A DNA stretch of 64,000 bases, taken from assembly GCA_037783545.1 (NCBI GenBank), contig JBBELK010001486.1, positions 1 to 64,000 of the forward strand, written 5' to 3'. Positions 49,724 through 61,400 of this stretch are shown piece by piece. Source of the DNA: Henricia sp. BOLD:AAB3569. Its lineage: Eukaryota > Echinodermata > Asteroidea > Spinulosida > Echinasteridae. The position numbers and the translations under genes are program-made. The notes beneath the pieces were generated by a model. It was given only the letters and a program-made list of their open reading frames with translations, was not told the DNA's origin and did not search any database. The number at the start of each line of letters is the position of its first letter. Position 1 is the first letter of the stretch.

Positions 49724-51056
49724 AAAAAACTGGGTTGAGGCTTCCTGACTGCTCTCACGCAAACCGTGGCTGTCTGTACACACCTCTTTGGGGTACTCCT
49801 GAGTTGTGCGCATGCTCAGTCATTCGGACTGTCGTTAACGCACCGCAGTTTGGCTCGGCAATTTGGTCAAAGTGTGGTCCAAACGTCGGCAAATTTGGAG
49901 GTCGAAAAATGTTCCGACGAACTTCAAATTTTGCATGCCCTAAACTCTCTATATTGCGCACTTGTCATACAAAATTGACAGACTTTCGCCGGGAAATGGC
50001 AGAGAATTTTCAAAGTTTAGAAAAAACTGGGTTGAGGCTTCCTGACTGCTCTCGCGCAAACCGTGGCTGTCTGTACACACCTCTTTGGGGTACTCCTGAG
50101 TTGTGGGCATGCTCAGTCATTCGGACTGTCGTTAACGCACCGCAGTTTGGCTCGGCAATTTGGTCAAAGTGTGGTCCAAACGTCGGCAAATTTGGAGGTC
50201 GAAAAATGTTCCGACGAACTTCAAATTTTGCATGCCCTAAACTCTCTATATTGCGCACTTGTCATAAAAAAATTGACAGACTTTCGCCGGGAAATGGCAG
50301 AGAAATTTCAAAGTTTAGAAAAAAATGGGTTGAGGCTTCCTGACTGCTCTCACGCAAACCGTGGCTGTCTGTACACACCTCTTTGGGGTACTCCTGAGTT
50401 GTGCGCATGCTCAGTCATTCGGACTGTCGTTAACGCACCGCAGTTTGGCTCGGCAATTTGGTCAAAGTGTGGTCCAAACGTCGGCAAATTTGGAGGTCGA
50501 AAAATGTTCCGACGAACTTCAAATTTTTCATGCCCTAAACTCTCTATATTGCGCACTTGTCATAAAAAATTGACAGACTTTCGCCGGGAAATGGCAGAGA
50601 AATTTCAAAGTTTAGAAAAAACTGGGTTGAGGCTTCCTGACTGCTCTCACGCAAACCGTGGCTGTCTGTACACACCTCTTTGGGGTACTCCTGAGTTGTG
50701 CGCATGCTCAGTCATTCGGACTGTCGTTAACGCACCGCAGTTTGGCTCGGCAATTTGGTCAAAGTGTGGTCCAAACGTCGGCAAATTTGGAGGTCGAAAA
50801 ATGTTCCGACGAACTTCAAATTTTGCATGCCCTAAACTCTCTATATTGCGCACTTGTCATAAAAAATTGACAGACTTTCGCCGGGAAATGGCAGAGAAAT
50901 TTCAAAGTTTAGAAAAAACTGGGTTGAGGCTTCCTGACTGCTCTCACGCAAACCGTGGCTGTCTGTACACACCTCTTTGGGGTACTCCTGAGTTGTGCGC
51001 ATGCTCAGTCATTCAGACTGACGTTAACGCACCGCAGTTTGGCTCGGCAATTTGGT
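49724..51056. repeat. Segmental duplication S, copy 1 (pair with 53611-54943)
   Basis: Shared ordered variants at +3887 bp: GAAAAAAACTGGG (49725), CATACAAAATTG, GAGAATTTTC (50004/53891), CTCTCGCGC, GTTGTGGGCATG, 7-A run, GAAAAAAATGGG, and CAGACTGACG with the 2-bp loss (51014/54901). A private 13-bp tandem duplication follows immediately at 51064-51089. Confidence 0.82.
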
Positions 51057-51063
51057 CAGTGTG

Positions 51064-51089
51064 GTCCAAACGTCGGGTCCAAACGTCGG
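51064..51089. repeat. 13-bp tandem duplication inside a monomer
   Basis: GTCCAAACGTCGG occurs twice in direct succession (51064-51076, 51077-51089) where other monomers have it once. It fits replication slippage. Confidence 0.9.
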
Positions 51090-52510
51090 CAAATTTGGAG
51101 GTCGAAAAATGTTCCGACGAACTTCAAATTTTGCATGCCCTAAACTCTCTATATTGCGCACTTGTCATAAAAAATTGACAGACTTTCGCCGGGAAATGGC
51201 AGAGAAATTTCAAAGTTTAGAAAAAACTGGGTTGAGGCTTCCTGACTGCTCTCACGCAAACCGTGGCTGTCTGTACACACCTCTTTGGGGTACTCCTGAG
51301 TTGTGCGCATGCTCAGTCATTCGGACTGTCGTTAACGCACCGTCAGTTTGGCTCGGCAATTTGGTCAAAGTGTGGTCCAAACGTCGGCAAATTTGGAGGT
51401 CGAAAAATGTTCCGACGAACTTCAAATTTTGCATGCCCTAAACTCTCTATATTGCGCACTTGTCATAAAAAATTGACAGACTTTCGCCGGGAAATGGCAG
51501 AGAAATTTCAAAGTTTAGAAAAAACTGGGTTGAGGCTTCCTGACTGCTCTCACGCAAACCGTGGCTGTCTGTACACACCTCTTTGGGGTACTCCTGAGTT
51601 GTGCGCATGCTCAGTCATTCGGACTGTCGTTAACGCACCGCAGTTTGGCTCGGCAATTTGGTCAAAGTGTGGTCCAAACGTCGGCAAATTTGGAGGTCGA
51701 AAAATGTTCCGACGAACTTCAAATTTTGCATGCCCTAAACTCTCTATATTGCGCACTTGTCATAAAAAATTGACAGACTTTCGCCGGGAAATGGCAGAGA
51801 AATTTCAAAGTTTAGAAAAAAATGGGTTGAGGCTTCCTGACTGCTCTCACGCAAACCGTGGCTGTCTGTACACACCTCTTTGGGGTACTCCTGAGTTGTG
51901 CGCATGCTCAGTCATTCGGACTGTCGTTAACGCACCGCAGTTTGGCTCGGCAATTTGGTCAAAGTGTGGTCCAAACGTCGGCAAATTTGGAGGTCGAAAA
52001 ATGTTCCGACGAACTTCAAATTTTGCATGCCCTAAACTCTCTATATTGCGCACTTGTCATAACAAATTGACAGACTTTCGCCGGGAAATGGCAGAGAAAT
52101 TTCAAAGTTTAGAAAAAACTGGGTTGAGGCTTCCTGACTGCTCTCACTCAAACCGTGGCTGTCTGTACACACCTCTTTGGGGTACTCCTGAGTTGTGCGC
52201 ATGCTCAGTCATTCGGACTGTCGTTAACGCACCGCAGTTTGGCTCGGCAATTTGGTCAAAGTGTGGTCCAAACGTCGGCAAATTTGGAGGTCGAAAAATG
52301 TTCCGACGAACTTCAAATTTTGCATGCCCTAAACTCTCTATATTGCGCACTTGTCATAAAAAATTGACAGACTTTCGCCGGGAAATGGCAGAGAAATTTC
52401 AAAGTTTAGAAAAAACTGGGTTGAGGCTTCCTGACTGCTCTCACGCAAACCGTGGCTGTCTGTACACACCTCTTTGGGGTACTCCTGAGTTGTGCGCATG
52501 CTCAGTCATT

Positions 52511-53078
52511 CAGACTGACGTTAACGCACCGCAGTTTGGCTCGGCAATTTGGTCAGTGTGGTCCAAACGTCGGCAAATTTGGAGGTCGAAAAATGTTCCG
52601 ACGAACTTCAAATTTTGCATGCCCTAAACTCTCTATATTGCGCACTTGTCATACAAAATTGACAGACTTTCGCCGGGAAATGGCAGAGAAATTTCAAAGT
52701 TTAGAAAAAACTGGGTTGAGGCTTCCTGACTGCTCTCACGCAAACCGTGGCTGTCTGTACACACCTCTTTGGGGTACTCCTGAGTTGTGCGCATGCTCAG
52801 TCATTCGGACTGTCGTTAACGCACCGTCGTTAACGCACCGCAGTTTGGCTCGGCAATTTGGTCAAAGTGTGGTCCAAACGTCGGCAAATTTGGAGGTCGA
52901 AAAATGTTCCGACGAACTTCAAATTTTGCATGCCCTAAACTCTCTATATTGCGCACTTGTCATAAAAAATTGACAGACTTTCGCCGGGAAATGGCAGAGA
53001 AATTTCAAAGTTTAGAAAAAACTGGGTTGAGGCTTCCTGACTGCTCTCACGCAAACCGTGGCTGTCTGTACACACCTT
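52511..53078. repeat. Higher-order block copy P (CAGACTGACG to CACCTTTTTGGGG)
   Basis: Begins with the linked substitutions CAGACTGACG and the 2-bp loss GGTCAGTGTGG, then CATACAAAATTG, and ends at CACCTTTTTGGGG two monomers later. The distance between end markers is 567 bp, against 553 bp in the other two copies; a 14-bp tandem duplication at 52812-52839 accounts exactly for the difference. Confidence 0.8.
52812..52839. repeat. 14-bp tandem duplication inside a monomer
   Basis: GTCGTTAACGCACC occurs twice in direct succession (52812-52825, 52826-52839), once in all other monomers. It fits replication slippage. Confidence 0.9.
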
Positions 53079-53610
53079 TTTGGGGTACTCCTGAGTTGTG
53101 CGCATGCTCAGTCATTCGGACTGTCGTTAACGCACCGCAGTTTGGCTCGGCAATTTGGTCAAAGTGTGGTCCAAACGTCGGCAAATTTGGAGGTCGAAAA
53201 ATTTTCCGACGAACTTCAAATTTTGCATGCCTTAAACTCTCTATATTGCGCACTTGTCATAAAAAATTGACAGACTTTCGCCGGGAAATGGCAGAGAAAT
53301 TTCAAAGTTTAGAAAAAACTGGGTTGAGGCTTCCTGACTGCTCTCACGCAAACCGTGGCTGTCTGTACACACCTCTTTGGGGTACTCCTGAGTTGTGCGC
53401 ATGCTCAGTCATTCGGACTGTCGTTAACGCACCGCAGTTTGGCTCGGCAATTTGGTCAAAGTGTGGTCCAAACGTCGGCAAATTTGGAGGTCGAAAAATG
53501 TTCCGACGAACTTCAAATTTTGCATGCCCTAAACTCTCTATATTGCGCACTTGTCATAAAAAATTGACAGACTTTCGCCGGGAAATGGCAGAGAAATTTC
53601 AAAGTTTAGA

Positions 53611-54943
53611 AAAAAACTGGGTTGAGGCTTCCTGACTGCTCTCACGCAAACCGTGGCTGTCTGTACACACCTCTTTGGGGTACTCCTGAGTTGTGCGCAT
53701 GCTCAGTCATTCGGACTGTCGTTAACGCACCGCAGTTTGGCTCGGCAATTTGGTCAAAGTGTGGTCCAAACGTCGGCAAATTTGGAGGTCGAAAAATGTT
53801 CCGACGAACTTCAAATTTTGCATGCCCTAAACTCTCTATATTGCGCACTTGTCATACAAAATTGACAGACTTTCGCCGGGAAATGGCAGAGAATTTTCAA
53901 AGTTTAGAAAAAACTGGGTTGAGGCTTCCTGACTGCTCTCGCGCAAACCGTGGCTGTCTGTACACACCTCTTTGGGGTACTCCTGAGTTGTGGGCATGCT
54001 CAGTCATTCGGACTGTCGTTAACGCACCGCAGTTTGGCTCGGCAATTTGGTCAAAGTGTGGTCCAAACGTCGGCAAATTTGGAGGTCGAAAAATGTTCCG
54101 ACGAACTTCAAATTTTGCATGCCCTAAACTCTCTATATTGCGCACTTGTCATAAAAAAATTGACAGACTTTCGCCGGGAAATGGCAGAGAAATTTCAAAG
54201 TTTAGAAAAAAATGGGTTGAGGCTTCCTGACTGCTCTCACGCAAACCGTGGCTGTCTGTACACACCTCTTTGGGGTACTCCTGAGTTGTGCGCATGCTCA
54301 GTCATTCGGACTGTCGTTAACGCACCGCAGTTTGGCTCGGCAATTTGGTCAAAGTGTGGTCCAAACGTCGGCAAATTTGGAGGTCGAAAAATGTTCCGAC
54401 GAACTTCAAATTTTGCATGCCCTAAACTCTCTATATTGCGCACTTGTCATAAAAAATTGACAGACTTTCGCCGGGAAATGGCAGAGAAATTTCAAAGTTT
54501 AGAAAAAACTGGGTTGAGGCTTCCTGACTGCTCTCACGCAAACCGTGGCTGTCTGTACACACCTCTTTGGGGTACTCCTGAGTTGTGCGCATGCTCAGTC
54601 ATTCGGACTGTAGTTAACGCACCGCAGTTTGGCTCGGCAATTTGGTCAAAGTGTGGTCCAAACGTCGGCAAATTTGGAGGTCGAAAAATGTTCCGACGAA
54701 CTTCAAATTTTGCATGCCCTAAACTCTCTATATTGCGCACTTGTCATAAAAAATTGACAGACTTTCGCCGGGAAATGGCAGAGAAATTTCAAAGTTTAGA
54801 AAAAACTGGGTTGAGGCTTCCTGACTGCTCTCACGCAAACCGTGGCTGTCTGTACACACCTCTTTGGGGTACTCCTGAGTTGTGCGCATGCTCAGTCATT
54901 CAGACTGACGTTAACGCACCGCAGTTTGGCTCGGCAATTTGGT
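53611..54943. repeat. Segmental duplication S, copy 2 (pair with 49724-51056)
   Basis: Same ordered variants as copy 1 at a constant +3887 bp. A private change GACTGTAGTTAACG near 54611 puts a stop in the otherwise open second forward frame. Confidence 0.82.
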
Positions 54944-55454
54944 CAGTGTGGTCCAAACGTCGGCAAATTTGGAGGTCGAAAAATGTTCCGACGAACTTCA
55001 AATTTTGCATGCCCTAAACTCTCTATATTGCGCACTTGTCATACAAAATTGACAGACTTTCGCCGGGAAATGGCAGAGAAATTTCAAAGTTTAGAAAAAA
55101 CTGGGTTGAGGCTTCCTGACTGCTCTCACGCAAACCGTGGCTGTCTGTACACACCTCTTTGGGGTACTCCTGAGTTGTGCGCATGCTCAGTCATTCGGAC
55201 TGTCGTTAACGCACCGCAGTTTGGCTCGGCAATTTGGTCAAAGTGTGGTCCAAACGTCGGCAAATTTGGAGGTCGAAAAATGTTCCGACGAACTTCAAAT
55301 TTTGCATGCCCTAAACTCTCTATATTGCGCACTTGTCATAAAAAATTGACAGACTTTCGCCGGGAAATGGCAGAGAAATTTCAAAGTTTAGAAAAAACTG
55401 GGTTGAGGCTTCCTGACTGCTCTCACGCAAACCGTGGCTGTCTGTACACACCTT
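54901..55454. repeat. Higher-order block copy Q (CAGACTGACG to CACCTTTTTGGGG)
   Basis: Same series of variants as block P; end markers are 553 bp apart. It overlaps the end of duplication S copy 2 and is followed by ATGACAGAG near 55665. Confidence 0.8.
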
Positions 55455-57869
55455 TTTGGGGTACTCCTGAGTTGTGCGCATGCTCAGTCATTCGGACTGT
55501 CGTTAACGCACCGCAGTTTGGCTCGGCAATTTGGTCAAAGTGTGGTCCAAACGTCGGCAAATTTGGAGGTCGAAAAATGTTCCGACGAACTTCAAATTTT
55601 GCATGCCCTAAACTCTCTATATTGCGCACTTGTCATAAAAAATTGACAGACTTTCGCCGGGAAATGACAGAGAAATTTCAAAGTTTAGACAAAACTGGGT
55701 TGAGGCTTCCTGACTGCTCTCACGCAAACCGTGGCTGTCTGTACACACCTCTTTGGGGTACTCCTGAGTTGTGCGCATGCTCAGTCATTCGGACTGTCGT
55801 TAACGCACCGCAGTTTGGCTCGGCAATTTGGTCAAAGTGTGGTCCAAACGTCGGCAAATTTGGAGGTCGAAAAATGTTCCGACGAACTTCAAATTTTGCA
55901 TGCCCTAAACTCTCTATAATGCGCACTTGTCATAAAAAATTGACAGACTTTCGCCGGGAAATGGCAGAGAAATTTCAAAGTTTAGAAACAACTGGGTTGA
56001 GGCTTCCTGACTGCTCTCACGCAAACCGTGGCTGTCTGTACACACCTCTTTGGGGTACTCCTGAGTTGTGCGCATGCTCAGTCATTCGGACTGTCGTTAA
56101 CGCACCGCAGTTTGGCTCGGCAATTTGGTCAAAGTGTGGTCCAAACGTCGGCAAATTTGGAGGTCGAAAAATGTTCCGACGAACTTCAAATTTTGCATGC
56201 CCTAAACTCTCTATATTGCGCACTTGTCATACAAAATTGACAGACTTTCGCCGGGAAATGGCAGAGAAATTTCAAAGTTTAGAAAAAACTGGGTTGAGGC
56301 TTCCTGACTGCTCTCGCGCAAACCGTGGCTGTCTGTACACACCTCTTTGGGGTACTCCTGAGTTGTGCGCATGCTCAGTCATTCGGACTGTCGTTAACGC
56401 ACCGCAGTTTGGCTCGGCAATTTGGTCAAAGTGTGGTCCAAACGTCGGCAAATTTGGAGGTCGAAAAATGTTCCGACGAACTTCAAATTTTGCATGCCCT
56501 AAACTCTCTATATTGCGCACTTGTCATAAAAAAATTGACAGACTTTCGCCGGGAAATGGCAGAGAAATTTCAAAGTTTAGAAAAAACTGGGTTGAGGCTT
56601 CCTGACTGCTCTCACGCAAACCGTGGCTGTCTGTACACACCTCTTTGGGGTACTCCTGAGTTGTGCGCATGCTCAGTCATTCGGACTGTCGTTAACGCAC
56701 CGCAGTTTGGCTCGGCAATTTGGTCAAAGTGTGGTCCAAACGTCGGCAAATTTGGAGGTCGAAAAATGTTCCGACGAACTTCAAATTTTGCATGCCCTAA
56801 ACTCTCTATATTGCGCACTTGTCATAAAAAATTGACAGACTTTCGCCGGGAAATGGCAGAGAAATTTCAAAGTTTAGAAAAAACTGGGTTGAGGCTTCCT
56901 GACTGCTCTCACGCAAACCGTGGCTGTCTGTACACACCTCTTTGGGGTACTCCTGAGTTGTGCGCATGCTCAGTCATTCGGACTGTCGTTAACGCACCGC
57001 AGTTTGGCTCGGCAATTTGGTCAAAGTGTGGTCCAAACGTCGGCAAATTTGGAGGTCGAAAAATGTTCCGACGAACTTCAAATTTTGCATGCCCTAAACT
57101 CTCTATATTGCGCACTTGTCATAAAAAATTGACAGACTTTCGCCGGGAAATGGCAGAGAAATTTCAAAGTTTAGAAAAAACTGGGTTGAGGCTTCCTGAC
57201 TGCTCTCACGCAAACCGTGGCTGTCTGTACACACCTCTTTGGGGTACTCCTGAGTTGTGCGCATGCTCAGTCATTCGGACTGTCGTTAACGCACCGCAGT
57301 TTGGCTCGGCAATTTGGTCAAAGTGTGGTCCAAACGTCGGCAAATTTGGAGGTCGAAAAATGTTCCGACGAACTTCAAATTTTGCATGCCCTAAACTCTC
57401 TATATTGCGCACTTGTCATAAAAAATTGACAGACTTTCGCCGGGAAATGACAGAGAAATTTCAAAGTTTAGAAAAAACTGGGTTGAGGCTTCCTGACTGC
57501 TCTCACGCAAACCGTGGCTGTCTGTACACACCTCTTTGGGGTACTCCTGAGTTGTGCGCATGCTCAGTCATTCGGACTGTCGTTAACGCACCGCAGTTTG
57601 GCTCGGCAATTTGGTCAAAGTGTGGTCCAAACGTCGGCAAATTTGGAGGTCGAAAAATGTTCCGACGAACTTCAAATTTTGCATGCCCTAAACTCTCTAT
57701 ATTGCGCACTTGTCATAAAAAATTGACAGACTTTCGCCGGGAAATGGCAGAGAAATTTCTAAGTTTAGAAAAAACTGGGTTGAGGCTTCCTGACTGCTCT
57801 CACGCAAACCGTGGCTGTCTGTACACACCTCTTTGGGGTACTCCTGAGTTGTGCGCATGCTCAGTCATT

Positions 57870-58423
57870 CAGACTGACGTTAACGCACCGCAGTTTGGCT
57901 CGGCAATTTGGTCAGTGTGGTCCAAACGTCGGCAAATTTGGAGGTCGAAAAATGTTCCGACGAACTTCAAATTTTGCATGCCCTAAACTCTCTATATTGC
58001 GCACTTGTCATACAAAATTGACAGACTTTCGCCGGGAAATGGCAGAGAAATTTCAAAGTTTAGAAAAAACTGGGTTGAGGCTTCCTGACTGCTCTCACGC
58101 AAACCGTGGCTGTCTGTACACACCTCTTTGGGGTACTCCTGAGTTGTGCGCATGCTCAGTCATTCGGACTGTCGTTAACGCACCGCAGTTTGGCTCGGCA
58201 ATTTGGTCAAAGTGTGGTCCAAACGTCGGCAAATTTGGAGGTCGAAAAATGTTCCGACGAACTTCAAATTTTGCATGCCCTAAACTCTCTATATTGCGCA
58301 CTTGTCATAAAAAATTGACAGACTTTCGCCGGGAAATGGCAGAGAAATTTCAAAGTTTAGAAAAAACTGGGTTGAGGCTTCCTGACTGCTCTCACGCAAA
58401 CCGTGGCTGTCTGTACACACCTT
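57870..58423. repeat. Higher-order block copy R (CAGACTGACG to CACCTTTTTGGGG)
   Basis: Same series as blocks P and Q, with end markers 553 bp apart as in Q and an offset of 2969 bp from Q. ATGACAGAG follows near 58635, as after Q. Confidence 0.8.
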
Positions 58424-61400
58424 TTTGGGGTACTCCTGAGTTGTGCGCATGCTCAGTCATTCGGACTGTCGTTAACGCACCGCAGTTTGGCTCGGCAATT
58501 TGGTCAAAGTGTGGTCCAAACGTCGGCAAATTTGGAGGTCGAAAAATGTTCCGACGAACTTCAAATTTTGCATGCCCTAAACTCTCTATAATTGCGCACT
58601 TGTCATAAAAAATTGACAGACTTTCGCCGGGAAATGACAGAGAAATTTCAAAGTTTAGAAAAAACTGGGTTGAGGCTTCCTGACTGCTCTCACGCAAACC
58701 GTGGCTGTCTGTACACACCTCTTTGGGGTACTCCTGAGTTGTGCGCATGCTCAGTCATTCGGACTGTCGTTAACGCACCGCAGTTTGGCTCGGCAATTTG
58801 GTCAAAGTGTGGTCCAAACGTCGGCAAATTTGGAGGTCGAAAAATGTTCCGACGAACTTCAAATTTTGCATGCCCTAAACTCTCTATATTGCGCACTTGT
58901 CATACAAAATTGACAGACTTTCGCCGGGAAATGACAGAGAAATTTCAAAGTTTAGAAAAAACTGGGTTGAGGCTTCCTGACTGCTCTCGCGCAAACCGTG
59001 GCTGTCTGTACACACCTCTTTGGGGTACTCCTGAGTTGTGCGCATGCTCAGTCATTCGGACTGTCGTTAACGCACCGCAGTTTGCTCGGCAATTTGGTCA
59101 AAGTGTGGTCCAAACGTCGGCAAATTTGGAGGTCGAAAAATGTTCCGACGAACTTCAAATTTTGCATGCCCTAAACTCTCTATATTGCGCACTTGTCATA
59201 AAAAATTGACAGACTTTCGCCGGGAAATGGCAGAGAAATTTCAAAGTTTAGAAAAAACTGGGTTGAGGCTTCCTGACTGCTCTCACGCAAACCGTGGCTG
59301 TCTGTACACACCTCTTTGGGGTACTCCTGAGTTGTGCGCATGCTCAGTCATTCGGACTGTCGTTAACGCACCGCAGTTTGGCTCGGCAATTTGGTCAAAG
59401 TGTGGTCCAAACGTCGGCAAATTTGGAGGTCGAAAAATGTTCCGACGAACTTCAAATTTTGCATGCCCTAAACTCTCTATATTGCGCACTTGTCATAAAA
59501 AATTGACAGACTTTCGCCGGGAAATGGCAGAGAAATTTCAAAGTTTAGAAAAAACTGGGTTGAGGCTTCCTGACTGCTCTCACGCAAACCGTGGCTGTCT
59601 GTACACACCTCTTTGGGGTACTCCTGAGTTGTGCGCATGCTCAGTCATTCGGACTGTCGTTAACGCACCGCAGTTTGGCTCGGCAATTTGGTCAAAGTGT
59701 GGTCCAAACGTCGGCAAATTTGGAGGTCGAAAAATGTTCCGACGAACTTCAAATTTTGCATGCCCTAAACTCTCTATATTGCGCACTTGTCATAAAAAAT
59801 TGACAGACTTTCGCCGGGAAATGGCAGAGAAATTTCAAAGTTTAGAAAAAACTGGGTTGAGGCTTCCTGACTGCTCTCACGCAAACCGTGGCTGTCTGTA
59901 CACACCTCTTTGGGGTACTCCTGAGTTGTGCGCATGCTCAGTCATTCGGACTGTCGTTAACGCACCGCAGTTTGGCTCGGCAATTTGGTCAAAGTGTGGT
60001 CCAAACGTCGGCAAATTTGGAGGTCGAAAAATGTTCCGACGAACTTCAAATTTTGCATGCCCTAAACTCTCTATATTGCGCACTTGTCATAAAAAATTGA
60101 CAGACTTTCGCCGGGAAATGCAGAGAAATTTCAAAGTTTAGAAAAAACTGGGTTGAGGCTTCCTGACTGCTCTCACGCAAACCGTGGCTGTCTGTACACA
60201 CCTCTTTGGGGTACTCCTGAGTTGTGCGCATGCTCAGTCATTCGGACTGTCGTTAACGCACCGCAGTTTGGCTCGGCAATTTGGTCAAAGTGTGGTCCAA
60301 ACGTCGGCAAATTTGGAGGTCGAAAAATGTTCCGACGAACTTCAAATTTTGCATGCCCTAAACTCTCTATATTGCGCACTTGTCATAAAAAATTGACAGA
60401 CTTTCGCCGGGAAATGGCAGAGAAATTTCAAAGTTTAGAAAAAAACTGGGTTGAGGCTTCCTGACTGCTCTCACGCAAACCGTGGCTGTCTGTACACACC
60501 TCTTTGGGGTACTCCTGAGTTGTGCGCATGCTCAGTCATTCGGACTGTCGTTAACGCACCGCAGTTTGGCTCGGCAATTTGGTCAAAGTGTGGTCCAAAC
60601 GTCGGCAAATTTGGAGGTCGAAAAATGTTCCGACGAACTTCAAATTTTGCATGCCCTAAACTCTCTATATTGCGCACTTGTCATAAAAAATTGACAGACT
60701 TTCGCCGGGAAATGGCAGAGAAATTTCAAAGTTTAGAAAAAAACTGGGTTGAGGCTTCCTGACTGCTCTCAGCGCAAACCGTGGCTGTCTGTACACACCT
60801 CTTTGGGGTACTCCTGAGTTGTGCGCATGCTCAGTCATTCGGACTGTCGTTAACGCACCGCAGTTTGGCTCGGCAATTTGGTCAAAGTGTGGTCCAAACG
60901 TCGGCAAATTTGGAGGTCGAAAAATGTTCCGACGAACTTCAAATTTTGCATGCCCTAAACTCTCTATAATGCGCACTTGTCATAAAAAATTGACAGACTT
61001 TCGCCGGGAAATGGCAGAGAAATTTCAAAGTTTAGAAAAAACTGGGTTGAGGCTTCCTGACTGCTCTCACGCAAACCGTGGCTGTCTGTACACACCTCTT
61101 TGGGGTACTCCTGAGTTGTGCGCATGCTCAGTCATTCGGACTGTCGTTAACGCACCGCAGTTTGGCTCGGCAATTTGGTCAAAGTGTGGTCCAAACGTCG
61201 GCAAATTTGGAGGTCGAAAAATGTTCCGACGAACTTCAAATTTTGCATGCCCTAAACTCTCTATAATGCGCACTTGTCATAAAAAATTGACAGACTTTCG
61301 CCGGGAAATGGCAGAGAAATTTCAAAGTTTAGAAAAAACTGGGTTGAGGCTTCCTGACTGCTCTCACGCAAACCGTGGCTGTCTGTACACACCTCTTTGG

